Positions 25,933-36,893 of a stretch of DNA of 64,000 nucleotides are shown here, piece by piece. Both the position numbers and the translations under genes were made by a program. Where the stretch lies: positions 124,001 through 188,000 of the forward strand of contig VBLC01000033.1 in assembly GCA_005879315.1 (NCBI GenBank), read 5' to 3'. This DNA is from Deltaproteobacteria bacterium. Its GTDB lineage: Bacteria; Myxococcota; Myxococcia; Myxococcales; 40CM-4-68-19. The stretch's first letter is position 1. Each line of letters begins with the position of its first letter. The notes beneath the pieces were generated by a model. That model was not told where the DNA came from and did no database searches. It worked only from the letters and a program-made list of their open reading frames with translations.

Positions 25933-27275
25933 CGGATCCCCACCAGCCCGCGCACCGACTCGGCCAGCTTGGCGGGGTCGTAACCGACTCCGCTCTTGAA
26001 GACGATCTCCACCTTCTCGACGTCGGCGATCTCCTTGGAGGGATCGCCCTTGACCACCACCAGGTCGGCGTCCTTGCCGGGAGCGATGCTCCCGATGCGC
26101 TTTTCCTGGCCGAGGAAGAGCGCCCCGTTCCAGGAGGAGATGCGCAGCGCCTCGAGCGGCGTGAAACCGGCCTCGACCAGGAGCTCCACGCCGCGCTGGT
26201 CGCCGTAGCCGGCGACGACGGCGCCATTGCCGGTCGGATCGCAGCCGTTCAGGAGCAGCCCGCCGGCCTGCACGAAGGCCCGCTCGAAGGCGACCTCCAG
26301 CTTGAACAGGGCCGTCGCGTCGGGCCGGCTGACGTGATTGGCGAGGAGCCGCGCCCGCGTCTCCACCGAAAGCGCTTCCAGTACCGGGGGCGAGAGCGCC
26401 TTGCGGAAACCCTCCTCGGTGAAGGCGGCGAAGACGGGCAGCGTGGAGGTGATCGCCACTTTGCGCTGCACCAGCTCCTTGATCAGCGCCGCCAGGCGCG
26501 GATCGGTCGGGCTCATCTGCGCCAGCTCCAGCGATGCCTCGCGGGCGTTGCAGACGTCGGGCTTCTTGCCCGAATAGAACTCGGTGTCGACGAAGAGGCC
26601 GTGCTCGAGATTGTCGATGCCCAGCCGCGCCGCCTCGGTGAAGCCCACCGAGCAGAGGTGGCCGGTGACCTTGATTCCGCGCTTGTGCGCCTCGTCCACC
26701 GCCGCGGCCAGCTCCTCGCGCGTGAGGAAATTGTACAATTTGAACGAGGTGGCGCCTTGGTCGGCCCAGTAGTCCACCGTGCGGCGGAATTCGGCGGGGC
26801 CGTGCAGGCGGTGCATCTGCTCTGTCCAGGGGATGTCGCCTTCCAGGTAAGGCCCGGTGAGCCAGATCTCGGGGCCGGGCACGAGGCCGCGGTCGATGTC
26901 GCGCTTGATCTCGATGTCGGTGTAGGGCTCGATGCTGCCGGTGGTGCGCAGGGTGGTGACGCCTCCCGCCAGATAGAGGCGCGGGAAGCTGGTGGCCATC
27001 TCGTGGAAGACGCCGCCGCCGGCCGGGTAGAAGAGATGGTCGTGCATGCCCACCAGGCCGGGGAAGACGGTGTGGCCGCGCAGATCGATCCGCTGCGCGC
27101 CGGCCGGGGCTGCCGCGGCGATCTTGCCGCTCACGATGTAGACCGTCTGGTCCTCGCGCGCCGCGGCGCCGGTGCCGTCGATGACCCGGACATGCTCGAG
27201 CGCCAGCGCGGCTCCGTCGTACTTCACGTAGGGCTTGAGCGCGGCCTCGACCGCGAGCAAAAGCGCGATGAGCAT
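25929..27275 (-). CDS. Secreted amidohydrolase-family metal-dependent hydrolase
   Basis: 448 aa. A short signal (MLIALLLAVEAAL) precedes the composite beta-sandwich and TIM barrel. The metal-binding HxH lies in GLVGMHDHLF, the bridging Lys candidate in TSFKLYNFL, His ligands in VTGHLCSVG and NLEHGLF, and the barrel-end Asp in GCDPTGN. The C-terminal IGSIAPGKDADLVVVKGDP is a hallmark of the imidazolonepropionase/prolidase-like group. The substrate may be a peptide-like or cyclic amide; not determinable. First gene of a three-gene unit. Confidence 0.85.
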   Translation of the reverse strand: MLIALLLAVEAALKPYVKYDGAALALEHVRVIDGTGAAAREDQTVYIVSGKIAAAAPAGAQRIDLRGHTVFPGLVGMHDHLFYPAGGGVFHEMATSFPRLYLAGGVTTLRTTGSIEPYTDIEIKRDIDRGLVPGPEIWLTGPYLEGDIPWTEQMHRLHGPAEFRRTVDYWADQGATSFKLYNFLTREELAAAVDEAHKRGIKVTGHLCSVGFTEAARLGIDNLEHGLFVDTEFYSGKKPDVCNAREASLELAQMSPTDPRLAALIKELVQRKVAITSTLPVFAAFTEEGFRKALSPPVLEALSVETRARLLANHVSRPDATALFKLEVAFERAFVQAGGLLLNGCDPTGNGAVVAGYGDQRGVELLVEAGFTPLEALRISSWNGALFLGQEKRIGSIAPGKDADLVVVKGDPSKEIADVEKVEIVFKSGVGYDPAKLAESVRGLVGIR

Positions 27276-27319
27276 CGGCGCACTCTAGCAGGGCGTTATG
27301 ATGGGGCGGGAGGCAAGAC

Positions 27320-27568
27320 ATGACCCGCGCGATTCTCCTGTCGCTCTGCTTCGGATGCGCCACCGTGCACTCCACGCTGATGGATGCGCACAGCAGCTCG
27401 CTCAAGACGCAGGCCTCGACGGACCTCTCCTGTCCGAAGGAACAGATCGAGGTCGCCGAATCCCCCGAGAACCACTGGACCGCCTCGGGCTGCGGCAGGC
27501 GCAAGGAGTATCTCTTGCGCAACCCCAACTGCCTGGCCGAGCGCGACTGCGTCTGGGAACCGCAATAG
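27320..27568 (+). CDS. Small Cys-rich lipoprotein
   Basis: 82 aa. The signal MTRAILLSLCFGCATV ends at a Cys that could be lipidated. The mature part has LSCPKEQIEVAE, then W-T-A-S-GCGRRKEY and two further Cys, a layout seen in small myxobacterial lipoproteins (C-P-x-x-x-I-x-V then SGCG). Function unknown. Convergent with trmB, 4 bp between the two stops; divergent from the amidohydrolase. Confidence 0.7.
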   Translation: MTRAILLSLCFGCATVHSTLMDAHSSSLKTQASTDLSCPKEQIEVAESPENHWTASGCGRRKEYLLRNPNCLAERDCVWEPQ

Positions 27569-27572
27569 CGGG

Positions 27573-28217
27573 TCATTTCCTTCGCACGTCGCGCCATTCG
27601 CGGCCGGTGCGGCCGGTGATCTCGACGGGGCGGACATCTCCGCCTGGGATCGGGTTCTCGAAGCGGGCGCGAAACACCGGCTGGCCTTTCCCGGCGTAGC
27701 GGCGTTCGCGCGTCGAGAGCACTTCCGGCGGCACGTCAGGCAGCTTTTCGAACCCGGCCTCGAGCCAGGTCCGCTCCGCCTCGCGGGCGTAGGCAGCCAC
27801 ATCGGTGCGGAATTCGATTTGTCCGCCCTTTTTCAAGATCCGCCGCAACAGCGCCGCCAGCTCGACGTCGATCACGCGCCGCTTGTGGTGGCGCGTCTTC
27901 CACCAGGGATCGGGAAAGTGCAGGTGCACCGCGCTGAGCGAACCGGCCGGAAAGAATCTCGGCACGAGCAGCCGCGCATCGCCCTGGATCACCGCCAGAT
28001 TGCGCAGCCCACGCCTCGCCGCCCGCGCGCGGATGAGCTCGCAGTCGCTCCGCCGCGCCTCGATCGCCACCAGATCGATCTCGGGATGCCGCGCGGCATG
28101 CTCCAGCGCAAAGCCGCCCCGCCCCGGCCCGATCTCCAGCTCCAGCGGCGCGCTCCGGGCGAAATCGCGCTCCCAGTCGGGGAAGCGCTCGCCCGGTTCC
28201 GCACAGCCGTGCCGCAT
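27573..28217 (-). CDS. trmB: tRNA (guanine46-N7)-methyltransferase
   Basis: 214 aa from ATG at 28217. The SAM-binding LELEIGPGRGGFALEHA, IEARRSDCELI, the TrmB-specific HLHFPDPWWKTRHHKRR and the C-terminal RTDVAAYAREAE and STRERRYAGKGQPVFRARF are all present. It methylates G46 in the tRNA variable loop. The frame stays open upstream to 28298, overlapping the pspA start, but that extension has no family sequence. Divergent from pspA (56 bp). Confidence 0.93.
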   Translation of the reverse strand: MRHGCAEPGERFPDWERDFARSAPLELEIGPGRGGFALEHAARHPEIDLVAIEARRSDCELIRARAARRGLRNLAVIQGDARLLVPRFFPAGSLSAVHLHFPDPWWKTRHHKRRVIDVELAALLRRILKKGGQIEFRTDVAAYAREAERTWLEAGFEKLPDVPPEVLSTRERRYAGKGQPVFRARFENPIPGGDVRPVEITGRTGREWRDVRRK

Positions 28218-28273
28218 GGTTGCGAGTAGTATCAAGCTGTGGTTTGACTCGCCCTCCCCACGGAGGATTTCCC

Positions 28274-28996
28274 ATGTGGCAGCGGATGAAGCGCGCATTT
28301 CGTTCCATGTTCGGCTGGATGGTCTCCGCCGCCGAGGATCCTGAGCTCATCCTCGAGCAGAACATCCGCGACCTGAACGATCAGGTCCCGAAGATGAACG
28401 AATCGATCGCCATGGTGAAGGCGAACGTCACGCTGCTGGAGAAGGAGAACCAGAAGTACCGCTACGACGTCGTCGAGCTGACCTCCAAGGTGAAGGCCGC
28501 CATCCAAGCCAGCCGCGACGACATCGCCACCACCTACGCGACGCAGCTGCAGTCGGTGAAGTCGGCGCTGACCCGCAACGAGCAGCAGCTGATGGCCGCG
28601 CGCCAGGCCTTCGACAAGGCGATGCAGGTGAAGCAGGCCTTCATGCGCGAGAAGGACCGCAAGACCAACGAAGCGATGCAGGCGCTGCGCGACGCCCGGC
28701 GCGCCAAGTGGCAGTCGAAGGTGGCCGACGCGATGGAGAGCTTCCAGGTGGCCGGCATCGACGCCACTCACGACGAGATGCTGCAGAAGATCCAGGAGCA
28801 GACCGCCGTCAACGAAGCGCGCATGGACATGGCGATGTCCAACGTCGACACGCAGGGCGTGAAGATCGAGGAGGAGGCGGAGAAGCTGCGCGCGCAGGAG
28901 ATGCTCAAGCAGTTCAAGCAAGAGATGGGGATGGAGTCGCCCGGCGAGGCGGCCGGAGGCGACAAGACGCTGGGCAAGAAAGTGGGGGTCCAGTAA
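28274..28996 (+). CDS. pspA: PspA/IM30 family membrane-remodelling protein
   Basis: 240 aa from ATG at 28274 with CGGAGGA upstream. It starts with the amphipathic helix MWQRMKRAFRSMFGWMV and continues as long coiled coils (DPELILEQNIRDLNDQVPKM; LLEKENQKYRYDVVEL), the ESCRT-III-like PspA fold. It stabilises the inner membrane under stress. No pspF or pspBC is nearby; the neighbour directly downstream is a 64-aa membrane protein. Confidence 0.88.
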   Translation: MWQRMKRAFRSMFGWMVSAAEDPELILEQNIRDLNDQVPKMNESIAMVKANVTLLEKENQKYRYDVVELTSKVKAAIQASRDDIATTYATQLQSVKSALTRNEQQLMAARQAFDKAMQVKQAFMREKDRKTNEAMQALRDARRAKWQSKVADAMESFQVAGIDATHDEMLQKIQEQTAVNEARMDMAMSNVDTQGVKIEEEAEKLRAQEMLKQFKQEMGMESPGEAAGGDKTLGKKVGVQ

Positions 28997-29191
28997 TTGG
29001 CGGAGAGTTTCGTCAAGGACGCCTTCTTCATGCCGCCCAACCTGGTCGGACTGGGCATCGGCGCCATCGCCAGCGTGGCCATCTTCCCGCCGCTCCTGCT
29101 CGGCGTGGCGGCGCTGGAAGGTGTCTATCTCTGGTCGGTGAGTAGCAATCCCCGCTTCCAGCGGATGGTGCGCTCGCGCAGAGGGCGCTAA
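28997..29191 (+). CDS. Small membrane protein following pspA
   Basis: 64 aa from TTG at 28997, immediately after the pspA TAA. The sequence has a probable membrane hairpin (LVGLGIGAIASVAIFPPLLLGVAAL broken by a PP turn, residues about 17-41) and a basic tail ending MVRSRRGR. No family recognised. Its position with zero spacing makes it a candidate membrane partner of PspA. Confidence 0.65.
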   Translation: MAESFVKDAFFMPPNLVGLGIGAIASVAIFPPLLLGVAALEGVYLWSVSSNPRFQRMVRSRRGR

Positions 29192-29200
29192 GAAGCGCCC

Positions 29201-30766
29201 ATGCACCGCGGGGCGTGCGCTCTTTCGCTGCTGCTCGCGGCGTCCTGCTCGCGCTGCGGCGGACAGAGGAGCGCGCCGGAGGCGGCGGAGCTCCTGCCGC
29301 AGCATCCTTCGGGGGCAGTGGTGACGGCGCCGCTCGGGCTGCTCGCCTCGCATGGCTCCGCGCTCTCCGATCGAGTCTCGGCCCTGCCCGGAGGGGAGCA
29401 AGTCGGCGAGGCGCGCAAGGCGATCGGCGCGCAGCTCGGATTCGACCTGCTCACCCGCGAGGGGCTGCTCGCCGCCGGGCTCGATCCCGATCGCGGGGCG
29501 GCACTCGCGCTGGAAATTCGCGGGGGCGCGCGCGCCGGCTGGATGGTGGCGCTGCCCCTCATCTCGCCGGAGAAGTTCCTCGCCACCTTCGATCGGCTCG
29601 CGCGAGAGCGGGCGGGCTATCCCGTGCGCAGCGACGAGGCGCGCGGGGACGTGCGCATCGCGCTCTTCGCCCGTACGGCTGACGCGGAGTCCAAGGGCCG
29701 CGTCGCGGTCGCGGTGGTGCGCGGATACGGACTGGTCGCGCGGGGAGAGGATCCGGCGGCGCGTCTCGCCGCGGCCGGGACGCGACCGCGCGAGCAGAGC
29801 CTGGCCGCCGATCCGCTTCTCGCTTCGACGAGAAATGTGCTCGGCGCGCAGGATCTCCTGCTCCTGGCGCCGGCCGGGAGCGAGCTGCCCCGGCGGGTGG
29901 TCGAGCGCGATCTTCCCGGTGACGTTTCCCTCTCCATCTCCGGATCGGCGCAGGGCATCGCAGCGCGCTTGCGGGCAAACCTCGGCGCAACCGCGGCGCA
30001 GGCACAGGCAGCGCTGCCCGGCGGAGGCGTCTCGCTCGTCGATCTGCTTCCTGCTTCGGCGCCGCTGCGCGCGCGGCTCGGTGTCGCGCCTGCGCAACTC
30101 TTGGAGTTCGCCGGGCGCTTTCCCCAGCTCGCCGCCCTGCTGCAGCATCTCAGAGGAATCGACCGCGAGGTGCTGGCGAGCGTGAAGCCCGGCGTGGCGC
30201 TCTCGCTCGGGGTGGAGAAAGGCGCCAACATCGGCCAGGCCATCGACTACGGCCTCGACTTCCGCCGCAAGAGTCCCTTCGACACCGTCCAGCTTGTCGC
30301 GCTCGCACAGGTGGCGGACAAGCCTCGCCTGCTCAAGGCCATGAATTCGCTCGCCGCGGTCTTGCCGACCCTCGGCGCGAGAGTGACGCGCAAAGGCGAA
30401 GACTTCCAGGTCTCCTATGCAAAAGGCAAAGGCGCCCGCTTCGGCATGCAGGGCGATCTCGCCTACGCGCTCGGCGGCGAGATCGCTCCCCAGGACTTGC
30501 GACGCACTCCCCGCCCGGTCAATCCCGCGGTCGCCGCGCTCTACGACGACGCCGGCGCCGCGCTCCGCCTCGACCTCGGCAAGCTCTCCGATCAGCTGCG
30601 CGCGCTCCCCGACAGCACCTACGGCACCGGCCCGCAGGCGTACGTGGCGCGCTCCCTGGTGAGCCAGGTGATCGAGCCCCTCCGCCCGGTGCGCATCAGC
30701 CTGGCCGCGCAGGCCTACTCGGATTCGCTGGGCGCAACTCTCGACATCGAGCTGGTCGCGCCGTGA
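29201..30766 (+). CDS. Large lipoprotein, DUF3352-like
   Basis: 521 aa. The signal MHRGACALSLLLAASC carries lipobox LAASC. The rest is a globular, Ala/Leu/Gly-rich protein with repeated 'substrate-like' segments, for example GFDLLTREGLLAAGLDP, YPVRSDEARGDVRIALF and LLPASAPLRARLGV, resembling the DUF3352 family of surface proteins of unknown function. Its GTGA overlap with the ABC ATPase gene shows it is the first gene of the exporter operon and a possible substrate or periplasmic partner. Confidence 0.72.
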   Translation: MHRGACALSLLLAASCSRCGGQRSAPEAAELLPQHPSGAVVTAPLGLLASHGSALSDRVSALPGGEQVGEARKAIGAQLGFDLLTREGLLAAGLDPDRGAALALEIRGGARAGWMVALPLISPEKFLATFDRLARERAGYPVRSDEARGDVRIALFARTADAESKGRVAVAVVRGYGLVARGEDPAARLAAAGTRPREQSLAADPLLASTRNVLGAQDLLLLAPAGSELPRRVVERDLPGDVSLSISGSAQGIAARLRANLGATAAQAQAALPGGGVSLVDLLPASAPLRARLGVAPAQLLEFAGRFPQLAALLQHLRGIDREVLASVKPGVALSLGVEKGANIGQAIDYGLDFRRKSPFDTVQLVALAQVADKPRLLKAMNSLAAVLPTLGARVTRKGEDFQVSYAKGKGARFGMQGDLAYALGGEIAPQDLRRTPRPVNPAVAALYDDAGAALRLDLGKLSDQLRALPDSTYGTGPQAYVARSLVSQVIEPLRPVRISLAAQAYSDSLGATLDIELVAP

Positions 30767-31476
30767 GCGAGCCGGCCATCCGCCTCGCCGGGGTCGGCAA
30801 GCGCTATCCGCCGCGCGAGCCGGGGGTCGCCCCGCTCGATCTCTTGATCGAGCTCGATCTGACGGTGGCGCGCGGCGAGTTCCTCGCCATCGAAGGTCAG
30901 AGCGGCAGCGGCAAGTCCACGCTGCTCCACCTGCTCGGCGGCCTCGACCGCGACTTCATCGGCGAGGTGCGTGTCCTCGGCTGCGACCTGAGCGCGCTCT
31001 CCGACCAGGAGCTGGCGGCGCTGCGCCACGCGCAGATCGGCTTCGTCTTCCAGAGCTTCAATCTCCTCCCCGGCCTGAGCGCGCTGGAGAACGTGCTCCT
31101 CCCCGACTTCTTCGGCGAGGGCGTGCCCGATGCGGAGCGGCGCGCGCGCGAGGCGCTGGCGAGAGTCGGCCTCGCCGACAAGGGGCAGAGTCCGCCCGCC
31201 GCGCTCTCGGGCGGAGAGCGGCAGCGCGTCGCCATCGCCCGTGCTCTGTTGGCGCGGCCGCCGCTCCTCCTCGCCGACGAGCCCACCGGCAACCTCGACG
31301 CGCAGACCGGCGAGGGCGTCATCTCGCTCTTCCGCGAGCTGCACCAGGAAGGGATGACGCTGCTCATCGTCACCCATGAGGCGCGCGTCTCGCACGCCGC
31401 CGATCGGGTGATGGTCCTGCGGGAGGGCCGGCTCGCCGCGGAGCCGGGGAGCAAGCATCCCCTGGAGAGCGAATGA
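30763..31476 (+). CDS. ABC transporter ATPase, LolD/MacB type
   Basis: 237 aa. Walker A GQSGSGKST, Q-loop FVFQSFNLLPGLSALENVLLP, signature LSGGERQRVAIARALL, Walker B LLLADEPTGNLDAQTG and the switch His in LLIVTHEARV. This is the MacB/LolD/FtsE subfamily that powers mechanotransmission across the envelope. GTG at 30763 overlaps the lipoprotein stop; its own stop overlaps the permease start (ATGA). Confidence 0.92.
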   Translation: MSEPAIRLAGVGKRYPPREPGVAPLDLLIELDLTVARGEFLAIEGQSGSGKSTLLHLLGGLDRDFIGEVRVLGCDLSALSDQELAALRHAQIGFVFQSFNLLPGLSALENVLLPDFFGEGVPDAERRAREALARVGLADKGQSPPAALSGGERQRVAIARALLARPPLLLADEPTGNLDAQTGEGVISLFRELHQEGMTLLIVTHEARVSHAADRVMVLREGRLAAEPGSKHPLESE

Positions 31477-32750
31477 GAGCGAGCAAGCTCTTCAAGCTGG
31501 CGCGCTCGAACCTGGTCCGCGAGCTGGGCGCGCTCGCGGTGAGCTCGGGCGGGGTCGCGCTCGGCATCGGCTGTCTCGTCTTCTTCCTCGCTCTCGGCGC
31601 CGGCCTCCAGGGGGTGGTCAACGAAGTCTTCCCCGTCAGCACGCGCGAGGTCGAAGTCGTGGTCCCCTCGATGGCCATCGGCAACCTGCTCGGCGAAGCG
31701 CGCCTCGACGATGCGGTGGTGGCCCGGCTGCGCAAGGTCCCGGGCGTGGCCGCGGCGTATCCGAAGATGTCGCTGCGCATCCCCGCCGTCACCCGCTACA
31801 ACGGCCTCTTCTTCGGCCGCGAGATCCACATGGGCCTGGAGGTGGTGGGGGTGGGGCTGATGCCCGAGCTGGTTGGCGAGGACGCGCGGCTGCCCTTCCA
31901 GGACAGAGGAGATGGAGCGCCGATCCCGATCGTGGTCAGCCGGCGGCTCCTGGAGATCTACAACAAGGTCTTCGCTCCCCAGCGCGGGCTGCCGCGGCTG
32001 ACCGACAGCATGCTGATCGGCTTTCAGTTCCCCATCGAGCTGGGCCGCAGTTACATCGCGGGAAAGACGATGCCCAACGCGCAGGAGGCCGCGCTGCAGC
32101 TGGTGGGATTTTCCGACCGCGCTACCCTGGCGGGCGCCTCGATGCCGCTGACCGCGGTGATGCGCATCAACCGCCGCTACGGCGCCGACGCCGACAACTA
32201 CTCGAGCGTGCTCTTGCGGGCGCAGAACGCCGACCAGGTGCCCGAGGTGGCGGCGTCGGTGCGGCGGATGGGCCTCGAGATCGACGACAGCGAGCGCAAC
32301 CGCGCGCTGCAGATCGGCGCCGCGGTCGAGCTGGTGACGCTGGCCCTGGGCATTCTCGCCGGGCTCATCACCGGGCTCGCCGCCGTCAATACCATGCAGG
32401 CCTTCTACGCCAGCGTGCGCGAGCGGACGCGGGAGATCGGCGTCTTGCGAGCGGTGGGCGCGACCCGGGGAGACGTGGCCGGCGTCGTGCTGGCGGAAGC
32501 CGCCGTCACGGGTCTTGCCGGAGGCGTGGTCGGCGTTCTGCTGGCGCGGCTGGCGGCGGCGCTCCTCGATCGGGTGGCGAGCAACGGTCTGCCCGACTTT
32601 CCTTTCAAGCCTTCGACCTTCTTTCGTTTCCAGGGATGGCACGTCGCGCTGGGGATCCTCGTGGCGCTGGCGGCGGCGCTGATCGGCGCCTTCTTCCCCG
32701 CGCGCGCCGCAGCGCGGCTCGACCCGGCCAAGGCGCTGACCGAGAGCTGA
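31473..32750 (+). CDS. ABC transporter permease, FtsX/MacB_PCD type
   Basis: 425 aa with an N-terminal helix (VALGIGCLVFFLALGAGLQ), a periplasmic domain of about 270 residues, and three C-terminal helices with the signature RERTREIGVLRAVGATRGDV; ends in PAKALTES. Type VII ABC permease, as in LolC/E and MacB. With its ATPase and the upstream lipoprotein it forms a complete envelope exporter or lipoprotein-handling system; the cargo is unknown. Confidence 0.9.
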   Translation: MRASKLFKLARSNLVRELGALAVSSGGVALGIGCLVFFLALGAGLQGVVNEVFPVSTREVEVVVPSMAIGNLLGEARLDDAVVARLRKVPGVAAAYPKMSLRIPAVTRYNGLFFGREIHMGLEVVGVGLMPELVGEDARLPFQDRGDGAPIPIVVSRRLLEIYNKVFAPQRGLPRLTDSMLIGFQFPIELGRSYIAGKTMPNAQEAALQLVGFSDRATLAGASMPLTAVMRINRRYGADADNYSSVLLRAQNADQVPEVAASVRRMGLEIDDSERNRALQIGAAVELVTLALGILAGLITGLAAVNTMQAFYASVRERTREIGVLRAVGATRGDVAGVVLAEAAVTGLAGGVVGVLLARLAAALLDRVASNGLPDFPFKPSTFFRFQGWHVALGILVALAAALIGAFFPARAAARLDPAKALTES

Positions 32751-32808
32751 GCCGTCGAGGGCGCCCGCTCGCTCGTGCTACTCTAGGCGAACTTCCGCGA
32801 GGGCGCGC

Positions 32809-34734
<1,926 letters not shown>

Positions 34735-34745
34735 AAAGGGCGGCC

Positions 34746-36485
34746 ATGCCTCGCAAGTCCCGATCGCTGTCGGAAGACCCGCTCGCTTCCTTTCCACCCT
34801 GGGCAAAGTCGCTGGCCGAGCGCTACTACACCAAGACCATCTCCACCTTCATCCTCCACGGCGACGTCCGCGATCTGCAGCCAGGGGGCAAGCGATTCGT
34901 CTCGCTGCGCAACTTCCTCGCCGATGAGCTCTTCGGCTCGCGCGACCTGGTCCTCTTCTACGATCGCTCGAGCGGAATCCGCCTGGCCACTCCGGAGATG
35001 CAGAAGGACTTCATGGCCGCCGTCCAGGGCTACGACGTCCTCTTCGGATCGGAGTACGCCAAGGCGCTGCCGAAAGATCCGGCGCGCGCCTTTCCCTTGA
35101 TCGAGTCCTACGCGCGCGTCCGCATCGCCGACGGCAAGAGCGTCGCCGTCGTCATCGACTTCGCCGAGACCGTCGCGCCCGCGGGCGACCTCGGCTACAT
35201 GCCCGGCGAGGATCGCTATTCGCTGGTCACGCTGGTGAAATGGGCGCAAGACCCGCAGTTCCTCGTCGCCGACTTCTCCGTCTGCCTGATCGCCGAGAAC
35301 CTGGCGGAATTGAATCCGCGGATCGCCCGCAATCCCTATTGCGCCACCATCGAGTTGCCGCTCCCCAACGAGAAGGAGCGATTCGAATACCTGGATTGGA
35401 AGATCGCCGGCTCGGGCAAGAAGCGAGCGGAGGTCAGCGAAGTCAGCCTGGAAGCGCTGGCGCAGATGACCGCGGGCATGTCGCGCGTCGCCCTCGACCG
35501 CGTGCTCTCCGAAGCCATCGCCGGCCCGCGGCTGACGGTCGAGAAGCTGAAGGAGAAGAAGAAGGAGATCATCCAGGCCGAGTGTCATGGGCTGCTCGAG
35601 TTCATCGAGCCCGCCTTCTCCATCGACATGGTCGCGGGCCACGGCAAGGCAAAGCTGCTCCTGAAGCAGGCGGCCAACGCCATCACCAGCGGCAAGCGCG
35701 ACGTCGTGCCGATGGGCTTTTTGATCGCCGGCCCCATCGGCACGGGAAAGACCTTTCTCGCCACCTGCTTCGCCGGCGAGATCGGGATCCCCTGCGTGAA
35801 GTTCCTGAACTTCCGCTCGCAGTGGCAAGGCGTGACCGAAGGCAATCTGGAAAAGATCTTCAATCTGCTGAAAGCGATGTGGCCGGTCGCGGTCATCATC
35901 GACGAGGCGGACGCCTTCCTCGGCAACCGGAACGCGCAGGGCGACAGCGGCACCAGCGCGCGCGTCTTCAGCGAGATCGCCGCCTTCATGGGCAACACCG
36001 AGTACCGCGGCAAGATCGTCTGGTTCCTGCTCACCTGCCGGCCGGACCTGTTGCCGGTGGACCTGAAGCGGCAGGGCCGCGCCGAGGAGCACCTGGCGCT
36101 CTTCTATCCCGAGTCGAGCGACGAGCGGATCGAGCTGATCAAGACCATGGCGCGCAAGGCGCGGGTCAATTTCGAGGGCGACATCGCCGCGCTCCTGCCG
36201 CCCGATCTGCCGAAGATGTCGGGGGCGGACATCGAGGCGGCGCTGGTGCGGGCCAAGCTGCGCGCGGTCAACGACAAGCGCGAGAAAGTCACCCGCGAGG
36301 ATCTGCTGGCGACCTTCGCCGACTTCGTCCCGCCCAGCTATCCGCTCGAGGTCGAGCTGCAGACGCTGGTGGCGGTGAGCGAGTGCACCAGCCGCGAGCT
36401 CTTGCCCGAGAGCTACCGGCAGAAGCCTCGCGACGAAGTCACCAGGCGCATCCGCGAGATCAAGACGCTTCTGGCGGAGCGGTGA
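34746..36485 (+). CDS. Ycf46-like AAA+ ATPase with degenerate first module
   Basis: 579 aa from ATG at 34746. The N-terminal half starts ERYYTKTISTFILHGDVRDL and contains a Walker B-like VAVVIDFAET but no Walker A, so it looks like a decayed AAA module. The C-terminal half is a full AAA+ domain: Walker A AGPIGTGKTFLA, Walker B AVIIDEADAFLG, and sensor/Arg-finger region LLTCRPDLLPVDLKRQGR. This fits the Ycf46/MoxR-unrelated 'AAA family' of chaperone-like ATPases. Function unknown. Its stop overlaps the hotdog gene start (TGATG). Confidence 0.8.
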   Translation: MPRKSRSLSEDPLASFPPWAKSLAERYYTKTISTFILHGDVRDLQPGGKRFVSLRNFLADELFGSRDLVLFYDRSSGIRLATPEMQKDFMAAVQGYDVLFGSEYAKALPKDPARAFPLIESYARVRIADGKSVAVVIDFAETVAPAGDLGYMPGEDRYSLVTLVKWAQDPQFLVADFSVCLIAENLAELNPRIARNPYCATIELPLPNEKERFEYLDWKIAGSGKKRAEVSEVSLEALAQMTAGMSRVALDRVLSEAIAGPRLTVEKLKEKKKEIIQAECHGLLEFIEPAFSIDMVAGHGKAKLLLKQAANAITSGKRDVVPMGFLIAGPIGTGKTFLATCFAGEIGIPCVKFLNFRSQWQGVTEGNLEKIFNLLKAMWPVAVIIDEADAFLGNRNAQGDSGTSARVFSEIAAFMGNTEYRGKIVWFLLTCRPDLLPVDLKRQGRAEEHLALFYPESSDERIELIKTMARKARVNFEGDIAALLPPDLPKMSGADIEAALVRAKLRAVNDKREKVTREDLLATFADFVPPSYPLEVELQTLVAVSECTSRELLPESYRQKPRDEVTRRIREIKTLLAER

Positions 36486-36886
36486 TGCGGCCCGGCGATT
36501 CCTGGAAGTTCCGCTCGGTCGTCCGGCAAGAGGACACGGCGGCGGCATTGAATTCGATCACCGGCGACACCTTTCCTCCGGTGCTCGCGACGACCAGGTG
36601 CATCGCGCTCCTCGAGCTGGCCGCGGGACATCTGTTGGTTGCGCTCTGCAAAGAAGGCGAGCTGTCGGTCGGCGTCATCGTCGACGTCAAGCACACCGCC
36701 GCCACGCCGGTAGGCGCCTGGGTCGAGGCTGAGGCGCGCTATCTCGGGCCGGAAGGAAAGCTTCACGCTTTCGAAGTGGTCGCGCGCGATCCGGCCGGCG
36801 AGGTGATGCGGGGCGTGCACAAGCGCGCCATCGTTTCGGAAGAGCGGCTCCTCGAGGGAGCAAGCAGGCGCGCCACCGCGCGCTGA
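36485..36886 (+). CDS. Hotdog-fold thioesterase, FlK-like
   Basis: 133 aa from ATG at 36485. FPPVLATTRCIALLELAAGHLL supplies the Thr and Glu, and VDVKHTAATPVGAWVEAEARYL the His, of the fluoroacetyl-CoA-thioesterase (FlK) fold; GEVMRGVHKRAIV ends the domain. It probably hydrolyses a short acyl-CoA; the fluoroacetate specificity of FlK is not implied. Cytoplasmic. Ends directly before a truncated gene remnant. Confidence 0.85.
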   Translation: MRPGDSWKFRSVVRQEDTAAALNSITGDTFPPVLATTRCIALLELAAGHLLVALCKEGELSVGVIVDVKHTAATPVGAWVEAEARYLGPEGKLHAFEVVARDPAGEVMRGVHKRAIVSEERLLEGASRRATAR

Positions 36887-36893
36887 GCTCCGG

